NCBI GenBank assembly: GCA_020845735.1
Contig: JADLFF010000110.1
Span: 1-37,849 of the forward strand
DNA length: 37,849 bases
Direction: 5' to 3'
Source: Dehalococcoidia bacterium
GTDB taxonomy: Bacteria; Chloroflexota; Dehalococcoidia; UBA2979
The notes below the pieces were generated by a model. The model made no database searches, was not told where the DNA came from, and saw nothing but the letters and a program-made list of their open reading frames with translations. A program made the translations under genes and the position numbers. Positions 30,211 through 37,849 of this stretch are shown here, piece after piece. Within the stretch, counting starts at the first letter, position 1; each line of letters opens with the position of its first letter.

Positions 30211-31369
30211 CCACCGGCTCGCCTCGACGCCGCGTGCCGTCACGGTCGCGCCCGGCATCCAGCGCCGCGAGGGCGGTCGTGATCGGCACCGCGGCGACGA
30301 TCGCGGTGCTGCCGGCCAGCGTGCGCACGAGCTCGGTCGCGAGCGCGTCGAACGAGACGAGGATCCCCGGCTGCAGGTCCTGCGCCGCGAGGATCACGAG
30401 GAGCGGCAGGCCCGACCCTGCGTAGGCGAGCAGCAGCGTGTTCGTCGTCGCGGCGATGTGCTCACGACCGACGTTCATGCCGCGCGAGAACAGCTCGCGA
30501 GGCGAGAGCCCGGGATTCGCCTCGCGCAGCTCGAACACGGTGGCTGCCTGCGTCGTCGTGACGTCATCGAGCACGCCGACCGCACCGAGGATGATCCCGC
30601 CGAGGAGCAGCCCCCGCACATCGAGGCTGCCGGCCAGCTGCTGGAGGGTCACGCTGTCCTCGGTCAGCCCGGTCAGCCTCGCAAAGTCGACCGCCCATGC
30701 CGAGAACACCCCACCGAGGACGAGCGCGATCGCCGTCGATGCCAGCGCGATCCACGTGCGCCGATGCGGACCGTGCCCGAGGGTCAGCGTGGCCGCCATG
30801 ATCACGAGCGCACCGGCGATGCACGTCAGCAGCGGGTCGCGCCCCGCGAGGATCGCGGGCACGATGAAGCGCCCGACGACCAGTACGGTCGCGCCGAGGC
30901 CCACAAGCGAGATCGCGCCGTGCCATCCGCCGACGATCACGACCAGCAGCCCGAAGATGAACGCGAGCTGCATCACAGGCACGCGCCGCACGCGGTCACG
31001 GATGCCGTAGGTGGTGCCGTCCGGCCCGGGTGAGGCGAGCACGAGCACCTCGTCGCCGGGCGCCACCGCCAGTGCCGGGTCCGCGCTCGCCGAGGTGGTG
31101 CGCTGCACCTCGACGCGGCCGCCGTCCACCTGGACGGCGAAGCGCTCGGTGACGATGTCGCCGCCGGGAGTCGACCGCGTGCTCCGCTCGACGACCTCGA
31201 GCACCTGTCCCTCGCGCAGATCCTGCTCGGCCAGGCCGAGCGCGCGCGGTGGGAACATCCCCTGCGCCGGGAGCACCACGGTGACCACTGCCACGAGGGC
31301 GAGCGCCGCGACGTACGCGATCAGGGCTTGCCTCGTGAGCACCGACGCCGGCTCCCTCCGAGTCGCCAC
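30185..31369 (-). CDS. YibE/F family membrane protein
   Basis: 394-residue membrane protein of the YibE/F family (PF07907). One N-terminal membrane segment (about 15-33), an outside domain of about 110 residues containing VLEVVERSTRSTPGGD and GDEVLVLASPGPDGTTYGI, then seven or so hydrophobic segments with the family features GGWHGAISLVGLGATV, GAVGVLDDVTTTQAATVFELRE and SRGMNVGREHIAATTNTLLLAYAGSGLPLL. The function of the family is not established; a transport role is inferred from topology. GTG at 31369 is used; GTG at 31342 is an alternative. A reverse-strand TAGGCT (31408-31403) is a plausible -10. The 3' end overlaps malQ. Confidence 0.85.
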   Translation of the reverse strand: MATRREPASVLTRQALIAYVAALALVAVVTVVLPAQGMFPPRALGLAEQDLREGQVLEVVERSTRSTPGGDIVTERFAVQVDGGRVEVQRTTSASADPALAVAPGDEVLVLASPGPDGTTYGIRDRVRRVPVMQLAFIFGLLVVIVGGWHGAISLVGLGATVLVVGRFIVPAILAGRDPLLTCIAGALVIMAATLTLGHGPHRRTWIALASTAIALVLGGVFSAWAVDFARLTGLTEDSVTLQQLAGSLDVRGLLLGGIILGAVGVLDDVTTTQAATVFELREANPGLSPRELFSRGMNVGREHIAATTNTLLLAYAGSGLPLLVILAAQDLQPGILVSFDALATELVRTLAGSTAIVAAVPITTALAALDAGRDRDGTRRRGEPVASASPSPR

Positions 31370-31444
31370 CCGCGGCCAGCGGGCTCACGCTCCGTGACCT
31401 ACAGCCTAGGAGGACGCCGCGACTCACGCAGCGCGCCGGGGACC

Positions 31445-31450
31445 TACTCT
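31445..31450 (+). promoter_or_regulatory. -10 box of the chromate transporter gene
   Basis: TACTCT, with a predicted transcript start near 31457, gives a leader of about 47 nt that carries GAGGAG before the GTG at 31504. A reverse -10 (TAGGCT, 31408-31403) serves the divergent YibE/F gene. Confidence 0.4.
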
Positions 31451-31503
31451 GCCGGAAGGTGCCGCCGAGGCCACCATCAACCGCTCTCGCGAGGAGTGCC
31501 CGG

Positions 31504-32727
31504 GTGACGGAACAGGCGACGGAGCCGGCGCACGACACGCGCGCTGCGCGCAGCTCCCTCGCGGAGATCGCGCTCGTCTCGACGCGGCTCGGGCTCACCT
31601 CGTTCGGCGGGCCGGTCGCCCACCTGGGGTACTTCCGTGCCGAGTACGTGGAGCGTCGTCGCTGGCTGTCCGATGCGGCCTACGCCGACCTCGTGGCGTT
31701 GTGCCAGTTCCTGCCGGGTCCGGCCAGCAGCCAGGTCGGCATCGGCATCGGGTTGCTCCGCGGGGGGCTGGTGGGAGGGCTGGTCGCCTGGCTCGGCTTC
31801 ACGTTGCCCTCGGCGGCGGCGCTGACCCTCTTCGCCCTCTCGTTGAGCTCGTTCGACCTCGCGGACGCGGGGTGGCTGCACGGGTTGAAGGTGGTGGCCG
31901 TCGCGATCGTGGCACAGGCGGTGTGGGGGATGATGCGCTCCCTGGCGCCGGACAGACCTCGCGCAACGATCGCCATCCTCTCGGCGCTGGTGATCCTCAG
32001 TCTGCAGACAGCCCTCAGTCAGATCGCGGTGATCCTGGTCGCGGGACTCCTCGGGTGGCGGCTGTTACGAGCCGGAGACGGACCTCGCGAGGCGGAACGG
32101 CTCCACGCCCAGATCCCGCGCGCGCTGGTGGTCGCGGCCTGGGTGGCGTTCATCGGCCTGCTCGTCGCCCTCCCCCTCGCGAGGCGTGCCACCGACTCCC
32201 ACGTCGTCGCGATGGTCGACACCTACTTCCGAGTCGGCTCGCTCGTGTTCGGCGGCGGCCACGTCGTGCTGCCCCTGCTCCAGGCCGAGGTGGTGCCCGA
32301 CTGGGTGAGTCGCGACAGCTTCATCGCCGGATACGGCGCGGCCCAGGCGGTGCCCGGTCCGCTCTTCACCTTCGCGGCCTACCTCGGGGCGGTGTCCGAC
32401 GTGCCGCCCGGCGGGGTCACGGGTGCCGCGATTGCACTCGGTGCGATCTTTGCGCCGTCGTTCCTGCTGATGGTCGGCGCCCTGCCGCTGTGGAGCCTCG
32501 TGCGAGCGCGGGACGCCTTCCAGTCGGCCCTCCGAGGCGTGAACGCGTCAGTGGTCGGCATCCTGGGTGCCGCCCTCTACGACCCGGTCTGGACGAGCGC
32601 GATCGGCGGCCCCCTCGATGTGGCGCTGGCCCTCGGGGCGTTCGGCCTGCTGCAGGTGTGGCGCGTGTCGCCGTGGCTCGTGGTTGCCCTCGCGGCCGGC
32701 GCGGGACAGGCCCTCGCCTGGGGGTAA
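31504..32727 (+). CDS. chrA: ChrA-type chromate transporter (two-domain)
   Basis: 407-residue membrane protein with two CHR domains (PF02417) in one chain. The first domain opens with LGLTSFGGPVAHLGYFRAEY (34-42 core) and has LCQFLPGPASSQVGIGIG; the second has VGSLVFGGGHVVLPLLQAE (FGGGH from 249) and AAQAVPGPLFTFAAYLGA. About 10-12 hydrophobic segments. The family exports chromate by proton or sulfate exchange; many members are not tested and may move other oxyanions. GTG at 31504 is chosen because GAGGAG lies 8 bases upstream; an earlier in-frame GTG at 31459 has no ribosome site. Alone on its strand, followed after 86 bases by the PAP2 gene, which appears to have its own promoter. Confidence 0.9.
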   Translation: MTEQATEPAHDTRAARSSLAEIALVSTRLGLTSFGGPVAHLGYFRAEYVERRRWLSDAAYADLVALCQFLPGPASSQVGIGIGLLRGGLVGGLVAWLGFTLPSAAALTLFALSLSSFDLADAGWLHGLKVVAVAIVAQAVWGMMRSLAPDRPRATIAILSALVILSLQTALSQIAVILVAGLLGWRLLRAGDGPREAERLHAQIPRALVVAAWVAFIGLLVALPLARRATDSHVVAMVDTYFRVGSLVFGGGHVVLPLLQAEVVPDWVSRDSFIAGYGAAQAVPGPLFTFAAYLGAVSDVPPGGVTGAAIALGAIFAPSFLLMVGALPLWSLVRARDAFQSALRGVNASVVGILGAALYDPVWTSAIGGPLDVALALGAFGLLQVWRVSPWLVVALAAGAGQALAWG

Positions 32728-32801
32728 CCCCGAGGTGCGCATCGGGGGTCCGCCGGCACGTCGTCAGGGACATCGAGGTGGGTGCCGCTCCGCCGTGTCC
32801 C

Positions 32802-32807
32802 TACCGT
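32802..32807 (+). promoter_or_regulatory. -10 box placed for a leaderless transcript
   Basis: TACCGT ends 6 bases before the ATG at 32814; GGACCA between is not a usable ribosome site. Confidence 0.45.
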
Positions 32808-32813
32808 GGACCA

Positions 32814-33803
32814 ATGACCCCGAGGGCACAGCCAGCGGCCTCCGGTCCTCGCCGCCGCCACCGCCCGATGCGGGCTGCCTGGACGATCGCCGGAATCGCG
32901 ATCATCGCCGATGTCGCCACGGCGGCCGCGCTGGGCCTCGGCGTCCCGATGGCCAACACGGCGCTCCTCGTCGGCGTGAGTGGCGGGATGCTCGCCCTCG
33001 CGTGGGTGTACACACACCTGAGGCCCGACCGGCGCATCGCAGGGGGCGCCGCCGCGGCTGGCTTTCTCGTCCTGCTCACCATGCTGCTCGCGGTCTCGAG
33101 CTACCTCGGGATCGCCCTCGCGTTCCCGCTGTGGGATGCCCGCTTCGCCGCGCTCGACCGGGCGCTCGGATTCGATTGGACGGCGCACCTCGCCTACGTG
33201 GTGGAGCGGCCGCAACTCGCGCGCGCGCTGGCACTGGCCTATCACAGCTCGCTGATCCAGCCCGCGCTCGTCATCGTGGCGCTGACCGCCGGCGGGCACC
33301 TCCATCGCCTCCAGCAGTTCCTGTTGCTCTTCGCGGTCACGGCGACGATCGTGATCGTCGTCTCGACGCTGATGCCCGCCGCCGGCGCCTACACGTGGCA
33401 CGCGCCGCCCGAGGCGCTCCTCGGAGCCCTGCGCGACCCGGCGGCCGGTCGCTGGCACCTCGCCGACTTCCACGCGCTGCGCGATGGCTCGCTGCACACC
33501 ATTCCGGTCCCGTACGTGCAGGGGCTGATCAGCTTCCCCTCGTTCCACACGGCACTGGCGCTCGTAACCCTCTGGGCGCTCAAGCCGATGCGGCTGGTGG
33601 TGGTCCCCGCGCTGCTCGTCAACAGCGCCTTGATCGTCGCGACGCTCACGATCGGCGGGCACTACCTCGCCGATGTCGTTGGTGGTGCGCTCGTCGCCGC
33701 CGCGTCCGTCGCCGTCGTCGCCCGCGCATACGCCGAGGAACGCGCGACCGCTGCGTCCCCCACGCACGAGGAGGAGCGCGCACTCCTCGAGCGGGCCGCC
33801 TAG
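32814..33803 (+). CDS. PAP2 superfamily membrane phosphatase (inositolphosphotransferase-like)
   Basis: 329-residue membrane protein of the PAP2 superfamily, nearest to the Aur1/Ipt1-like group (PF14378). Six or more membrane segments. The active-site parts are present: ISFPSFHTALALVT (from 240, with the conserved His) and TIGGHYLADVVGGALVA (His and Asp, about 282-287), matching motifs C2 and C3 of the superfamily. An extracytoplasmic loop with WHLADFHALRDGS precedes them. Likely works on lipid phosphates or phosphatidylinositol-type lipids at the membrane; the exact substrate is not known. The basic N-terminus (about 1-20, RRRHRP) lies before the first helix. The C-terminus is a charged cytoplasmic tail. 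The start follows a TACCGT box by 6 bases. Confidence 0.86.
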   Translation: MTPRAQPAASGPRRRHRPMRAAWTIAGIAIIADVATAAALGLGVPMANTALLVGVSGGMLALAWVYTHLRPDRRIAGGAAAAGFLVLLTMLLAVSSYLGIALAFPLWDARFAALDRALGFDWTAHLAYVVERPQLARALALAYHSSLIQPALVIVALTAGGHLHRLQQFLLLFAVTATIVIVVSTLMPAAGAYTWHAPPEALLGALRDPAAGRWHLADFHALRDGSLHTIPVPYVQGLISFPSFHTALALVTLWALKPMRLVVVPALLVNSALIVATLTIGGHYLADVVGGALVAAASVAVVARAYAEERATAASPTHEEERALLERAA

Positions 33804-33985
33804 CGCGACGCCGCCGCCGCCTCGTCCGCCCTCGGGAGCGCAGGGTCTGCCGGCGCGCGCCCGGTCCCTCGGAGGGCGAGCTTCGTCCCGAACTGAGGGG
33901 ACTTTCGGGCAGGACTCTCCGCGTACCTCGCGGCGGAGGGGCGGATCGCCCCCGCGATCCCGAGGCACCTCGACGCCGCCGTACG

Positions 33986-33991
33986 TAGCAT
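33986..33991 (+). promoter_or_regulatory. -10 box of the radical-SAM operon
   Basis: TAGCAT lies 31 bases before the ATG at 34023, leaving a leader of about 25 nt with a GAGG before the start. The 219-base gap 33804-34022 holds no gene; it has small hairpins such as GGGGCG/CGCCCC (around 33939-33953) and seven copies of the CCTCG/CGAGG word. Confidence 0.4.
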
Positions 33992-34022
33992 CCATGGGTA
34001 CGCGCTGCAGAATCGAGGTCGC

Positions 34023-35237
34023 ATGCTCGGCGTCTCACAGCTCCTCACCGGCGAGGTCACCGAGGGAGACGCCCTCCGCTACGGAAGGCACAGCGCGAAG
34101 CTCCCGTCGCACCTCCTCCACTACTCGGAGGACAAGCGACCGGTGGTCGTGTGGACGTCGACGCGCACGTGCAACCTCCACTGCGCCCACTGCTACACGG
34201 ACTCCCACGACGTCGACTATGAGGATGAGCTCTCCACCGCCGAGGCGTTCGCGATGGTCGATGACCTCGCGGACCTCGGGTCCCCCGTGCTGCTCATCTC
34301 GGGCGGCGAGCCGCTGCGGCGCCATGACCTCCTCGAGGTGGCCGCCCACGCCCGATCCCGGGGCATGCGCGTGGTGATCTCGACCAACGGCACGCTCATC
34401 ACACCGGACGTCGCGACGAAGCTCGCCGCGGTCGGCATCTCCTACGTCGGCATCAGCATCGATGGGCGACCGGAGACGCACGACCGGTTCCGCGGGATGA
34501 AGGGCGCCTTCGACGCCTCGATGGCGGCGATCGAGGCGTGCAAAGCGGCCGGGCTGAAGGTGGGCCTCCGCTTCACCCTCACCCGGGCGAACCGCGCCGA
34601 CCTCCCCTGGCTCTTCGACCTCATGGCCGAGCGCAACGTGCCGCGACTCTGCATCTACCACCTGGCGCCAACCGGCCGCGGTGCGCGCCTCAAGGGCTTC
34701 GCACCCACGTCCGAGGAGACGCGCGAGTCCCTCGACATCATCTTCGATCGCACGCGAGACCTCGCGGAGCGGGGCTTCCACCCCGACGTGCTGACGGCGG
34801 ACAACCACGCCGACGCCGCCTACATCTCGCTGCACCTCGCACGGACCAACCCTGACCGCGGCGCGAGCGTCCACCAGCTTCTGAGCTGGAACGGCGGGAA
34901 TGGCTCGGGCCGCTCGATCGCCTGTGTGGCCTCGAACGGTGAGGTCTACGCCGACCAGTTCTGGCGGTGGCGCTCCCTGGGGAACATCCGCGAGCGCAAG
35001 TTCAGCGAGATCTACCGGGACGAGCCGCCCGAGCTGGTCCGCCAGTTGCGAGCGCGCACGACGCTCCTCCCGGAGCGCTGCCAGTCGTGCGCCTTCCTCG
35101 ATGTGTGCAACGGCAACTTCCGCTCCCGCGCCGAGGCGACCACGGGCGACACCTGGGGCATGGATCCCCTCTGCTACCTGACCGACGACGAGGTGGCGCG
35201 CGGCGTCGCGGCCGCGCAGCCGGTTGCCGCCAACTAG
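34023..35237 (+). CDS. Radical SAM/SPASM protein, AhbC/NirJ-like
   Basis: 404-residue radical-SAM enzyme. Cys50, Cys54 and Cys57 (RTCNLHCAHC) bind the 4Fe-4S cluster that splits S-adenosylmethionine; GGEP (94-97) and STNGT (120-124) are SAM-domain motifs. The C-terminal SPASM-type region has Cys301, Cys353, Cys356, Cys362 and Cys384 for one or two auxiliary clusters. The N-terminus MLGVSQLLTGEVTEGDALRY and the end GNFRSRAEATTGDTWGMDPL closely follow the pattern of AhbC (12,18-didecarboxysiroheme deacetylase) and NirJ1-type proteins of alternative haem and haem d1 synthesis. No AhbA/B, siroheme or cytochrome cd1 genes are in the window, so a different tetrapyrrole or peptide substrate is possible. 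First gene of a two-gene operon. Confidence 0.88.
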   Translation: MLGVSQLLTGEVTEGDALRYGRHSAKLPSHLLHYSEDKRPVVVWTSTRTCNLHCAHCYTDSHDVDYEDELSTAEAFAMVDDLADLGSPVLLISGGEPLRRHDLLEVAAHARSRGMRVVISTNGTLITPDVATKLAAVGISYVGISIDGRPETHDRFRGMKGAFDASMAAIEACKAAGLKVGLRFTLTRANRADLPWLFDLMAERNVPRLCIYHLAPTGRGARLKGFAPTSEETRESLDIIFDRTRDLAERGFHPDVLTADNHADAAYISLHLARTNPDRGASVHQLLSWNGGNGSGRSIACVASNGEVYADQFWRWRSLGNIRERKFSEIYRDEPPELVRQLRARTTLLPERCQSCAFLDVCNGNFRSRAEATTGDTWGMDPLCYLTDDEVARGVAAAQPVAAN

Positions 35238-35250
35238 CAAGGAGCTCGAG

Positions 35251-36426
35251 ATGGTGACCGCCGAGCAGCCTGCACGCGTCCATCCGACGGGGGTGCACGG
35301 CGGGGCGCGTGGCGCCTCGCCACGGCCGAAGCCCGAGTTGCTCTCCGTCGACTTCAACGAGCGGCCGTTCACCGTCGCGTGGGAACTCACACGGTCGTGC
35401 GCCCTCGCGTGCGTGCACTGCCGAGCGGAGGCGCAGCCCCGGCGGCACCCCGATGAGCTCACCACCGCCGAGGCGTTCCGCGTCATCGACGCGCTCGCCG
35501 CGCTCGCCCCGCCGGTCCTCGTGCTCACGGGCGGCGACCCCCTGATGCGCCCCGATCTCTTCGAGCTCACCCAGTACGCGATCGGTCGCGGGCTGCGCGT
35601 CGCAGTGTCGCCGACGACGACCAACCTCGTGACGCGCGAACGCCTCGAGCGCCTGCGCGACATGGGCGTCTCGATGATCCACATCAGCCTCGATGGCGCC
35701 GACGAGGAGACCCACGACAGCTTCCGCCGGGTCCCCGGCACGTTCGCTCGCGCGATGACGACGCTCGGGTACCTCGGCGAGCTCGGGATGCCCGTCCAGG
35801 TGGGAACGACGCTCACGCGGCACAACCTGCACCAGCTGCCGGCCATCGCCGCGCTGATGGAGGCGCACCACGTCCGCGTCTGGAACGTGTTCTACCTCGT
35901 ACCGACGGGGCGGGCAGACGCCAGCACGATGATCTCCACGGCAGAGGCGGAGGCGTCGTGGGAGTGGCTCGCACAGCTCTCCGAGACCTCCTCGTTCACC
36001 GTGCGCACCACCGCGGCCCCCCAGTTCCGCCGCACGATGCTGCTCCGCGCCCGGTCCTCGGGCGGTGGGCCGGTCCGGTTGACGGGCGCCGGCTACCAGC
36101 TCCGCGAGGCACCGACGGGCGTCCAGACGCGCGGCGTGAACGACGGCAAGGGATTCATGTTCATCGACCACCTCGGGAACATCTGCCCGTCGGGGTTCCT
36201 CCAGGTGCCGGCCGGAAACGTCCGCCAGGATGACCTCGCCGAGGTCTACCGCACCTCGAGGCTGTTCACGTCCCTGCGCGACCCGTCCCTCCTCGAGGGC
36301 CGGTGCGGCCGCTGCTCGTTCGCCGACCTCTGCGGCGGCTCGCGCGCGCGGGCCATGGGCGTGTCGGGCAACTACCTCGGCGAGGACCCGCTGTGCGCGC
36401 TCCCGCCAGGCCCGGCCCCGAACTGA
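35251..36426 (+). CDS. Radical SAM/SPASM protein, TIGR04053-like
   Basis: 391-residue radical-SAM enzyme. Cluster cysteines 50, 54 and 57 (RSCALACVHC); GGDP (94-97); ISLDGA (145-150). The C-terminal part has Cys312 (NICPSGF), then Cys352, Cys355, Cys361 and Cys382 (RCGRCSFADLCGG, GEDPLCA), a SPASM/twitch-type set. It resembles the TIGR04053 group, relatives of NirJ and AhbD. The first 30 residues are an extra basic, probably flexible region. ATG at 35251 has AAGGAG 6 bases upstream and follows the AhbC-like gene by 13 bases, so the two are co-transcribed. The two share architecture (Cx3Cx2C plus two-cluster C-terminus) and probably act in sequence on one substrate; which one cannot be told here. 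Confidence 0.86.
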   Translation: MVTAEQPARVHPTGVHGGARGASPRPKPELLSVDFNERPFTVAWELTRSCALACVHCRAEAQPRRHPDELTTAEAFRVIDALAALAPPVLVLTGGDPLMRPDLFELTQYAIGRGLRVAVSPTTTNLVTRERLERLRDMGVSMIHISLDGADEETHDSFRRVPGTFARAMTTLGYLGELGMPVQVGTTLTRHNLHQLPAIAALMEAHHVRVWNVFYLVPTGRADASTMISTAEAEASWEWLAQLSETSSFTVRTTAAPQFRRTMLLRARSSGGGPVRLTGAGYQLREAPTGVQTRGVNDGKGFMFIDHLGNICPSGFLQVPAGNVRQDDLAEVYRTSRLFTSLRDPSLLEGRCGRCSFADLCGGSRARAMGVSGNYLGEDPLCALPPGPAPN

Positions 36427-36531
36427 GACCGCATGGATGAGATACTGCGGCGAGTGCCGCTCACGCGGAGCAGGTGCCTCTCGCCCTGACGAAAGGGGCT
36501 CCTGGTCCCTTCCGTCTCGTGGCGGCCGCGC

Positions 36532-36537
36532 TATCGT
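36532..36537 (+). promoter_or_regulatory. Possible -10 box of the trpB2 gene
   Basis: TATCGT about 69 bases before the GTG at 36606. A weak hairpin, GCGGC/GCCGC (36447-36460), lies between this and the previous stop. Nothing else recognised in the 179-base gap. Confidence 0.3.
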
Positions 36538-36605
36538 GCCGCCGGGTGCGCGTGCGACCCGACGCACCTCGCGAATCCAGCCTGCGATGAACCAGGAGCC
36601 GGCGA

Positions 36606-37849
36606 GTGCCAGACCAGTACAAGTACTTCCTCGAGGAGAGCGCGCTGCCGACGCGCTGGTACAACATCGTTGCCGACCTCAAGAGCCCGCCGCCGCCGGC
36701 GCTCCACCCGGGCACGCGGCAGCCGCTCGGTCCCGCCGACCTCGCACCGCTCTTCCCGATGGGGATCATCCAGCAGGAGGTGTCGGCCGAACGCTGGATC
36801 GACATCCCTGAACCGGTCCTCGAGGTCTACCGCAGCTACCGCCCGTCGCCCCTGATCCGCGCGCGCGGCCTCGAGCGAGCGCTCCAGACTCCTGCTCACA
36901 TCTACTACAAGTACGAGGGGGTGAGCCCTGGGGGCTCCCACAAGGTCAACACTGCGGTCGCGCAGGCCTACTACAACAAGCAGGAGGGCGTTCGACGCAT
37001 CGCCACGGAGACCGGCGCCGGCCAGTGGGGCTCGGCGCTGTCCTACGCGTGCCAGATGTTCGGCATCGAGCTCAAGGTCTACATGGTGCGCGTCTCATTC
37101 GAGCAGAAGCCGTACCGCAAGGCCCTCATGAACCTCTACGGCGGCTCCGTCGTGCCCAGCCCCAGCCCCGACACCAACGCCGGACGCGCGATCCTGGCCA
37201 GCGATCCCGACTCGACGGGATCGCTGGGCATCGCGATCTCCGAGGCGGTGGAGGACGCCGCCACCCACGATGACACGAAGTACGCCCTGGGGTCCGTGCT
37301 CAATCACGTGCTCATGCACCAGACGATCATCGGGCAGGAGGCCATCGCCCAGATGGAGATGGCCGGCGAGTACCCCGATGTCGTCATCGGCTGCGTGGGA
37401 GGCGGCTCCAACTACGGCGGCCTCGCGTTCCCCTTCATGCGCGAGCGCCTGACCGGCGGCCGCACGATTCGATTCGTGGCTGCCGAGCCCGCCTCGTGCC
37501 CCACGCTGACCAAGGGTGTGTACGCCTACGACTTCGGTGACACGGCGGAGCTCGCCCCGATGGTGAAGATGGCGACGCTCGGCCACACCTTCGTGCCGCC
37601 CTCGATCCACGCCGGCGGCCTCCGCTACCACGGCATGGCACCCCTCATCAGCCAGCTCCACGAGGAGGGACACATCGAGGCGGTGGCGCACCAGCAGCTC
37701 TCGGTGTTCGAGGCCGCGGTGCAGTTCGCTCGCACCGAGGGCATCGTCCCCGCCCCGGAGTCGGCCCACGCGATCCGCTCGGCGATCGACGAAGCCCTCG
37801 AGGCCCGCGACCGCGGCGAGCAGCGCGTGGTCCTCTTCAACCTGTCGGG
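36606..37849 (+). CDS. trpB: Tryptophan synthase beta chain-like (TrpB2), cut by window edge
   Basis: Pyridoxal phosphate enzyme that joins indole and serine to tryptophan. 414 residues are visible and the gene continues off the right edge. The long TrpB2 (type II) form: N-terminal extension [18 protein letters not shown], then [20 protein letters not shown]; the cofactor lysine Lys113 in [26 protein letters not shown]; the phosphate-binding [11 protein letters not shown] (about 262-272); and ESAHA near the end. TrpB2 is usually encoded apart from trpA and works alone or as an indole scavenger. GTG at 36606 is the start: AGGAG (36594-36598) is 7 bases upstream and the ATG at 36586 is out of frame. 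Its gap to the radical-SAM operon is 179 bases. Confidence 0.93.
   Translation, partial: MPDQYKYFLEESALPTRWYNIVADLKSPPPPALHPGTRQPLGPADLAPLFPMGIIQQEVSAERWIDIPEPVLEVYRSYRPSPLIRARGLERALQTPAHIYYKYEGVSPGGSHKVNTAVAQAYYNKQEGVRRIATETGAGQWGSALSYACQMFGIELKVYMVRVSFEQKPYRKALMNLYGGSVVPSPSPDTNAGRAILASDPDSTGSLGIAISEAVEDAATHDDTKYALGSVLNHVLMHQTIIGQEAIAQMEMAGEYPDVVIGCVGGGSNYGGLAFPFMRERLTGGRTIRFVAAEPASCPTLTKGVYAYDFGDTAELAPMVKMATLGHTFVPPSIHAGGLRYHGMAPLISQLHEEGHIEAVAHQQLSVFEAAVQFARTEGIVPAPESAHAIRSAIDEALEARDRGEQRVVLFNLS

Noticed and set aside
29009..31033. 674-codon open frame overlapping malQ and the YibE/F gene
   Set aside because: Ser/Arg/Thr-rich out-of-frame translation with no domain; both overlapped genes are well supported on conserved motifs.
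33900..33960. Riboswitch before the radical-SAM operon
   Set aside because: Only short GC hairpins are present (CCGCG/CGCGG, GGGGCG/CGCCCC) with no known riboswitch core.

Overview
The window is GC-rich bacterial chromosome (roughly 70% GC by eye) with dense, mostly intact housekeeping and metabolic genes. I see no tRNA, rRNA, CRISPR array, transposase or phage gene. The gene content fits a free-living bacterium that stores glycogen and has a 7Fe ferredoxin, a eukaryote-type homodimeric GlyRS, UvrA plus a UvrA2 paralogue, and SPASM radical-SAM enzymes related to AhbC/NirJ. Codon use and several start regions in which a TANNNT box lies 6-7 nt before the ATG suggest Chloroflexota (Limnocylindria/Ellin6529-like) or a deep Actinomycetota lineage. 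That placement is inference; the sequence alone does not settle it.

Layout. 1-3.9 kb: a Kef-type antiporter cut by the left edge, a lower-GC secreted or anchored hypothetical protein, then an AEC transporter and a DUF2269 membrane protein. 4.0-7.5 kb: a TIM-barrel sugar isomerase-like protein, a PhnB/VOC protein, a serine hydrolase and a DUF3237 protein. 7.5-12.2 kb: UvrA, two unknown proteins with matching aromatic/basic C-terminal tails, and a ferredoxin. 12.4-19 kb: glycyl-tRNA synthetase, a tandem HD-GYP protein, a glyoxalase II-like hydrolase, a small Cys/His-rich protein and a UvrA2/DrrC-type ABC protein.

19.1-30.2 kb is a complete glycogen island: phosphorylase (glgP), ADP-glucose pyrophosphorylase (glgC), debranching enzyme (glgX), synthase (glgA), branching enzyme (glgB) and 4-alpha-glucanotransferase (malQ). 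The strand flips repeatedly, giving five transcription units in six genes with very short or overlapping junctions. GlgC, GlgA and GlgB make branched glycogen from glucose-1-phosphate; GlgP, GlgX and MalQ break it down and recycle the short glucans. The upstream regions of glgP and glgX share an unusual two-part element (GATTGACCG, then GACAGTG), which may be a common promoter.

30.2-37.8 kb: a YibE/F membrane protein, a chromate-type transporter, a PAP2-family membrane phosphatase, a two-gene radical-SAM/SPASM operon related to alternative haem biosynthesis, and a TrpB2-type tryptophan synthase beta chain cut by the right edge.

The least expected signals are the great excess of the palindrome CCTCGAGG (29 copies counted) and its half-site CCTCG/CGAGG, the shared element at two glycogen promoters, the apparent leaderless promoters, the paired unknown proteins ending in RWKFW and RWRFWRR, and the two-gene radical-SAM operon without the other genes of the alternative haem route.
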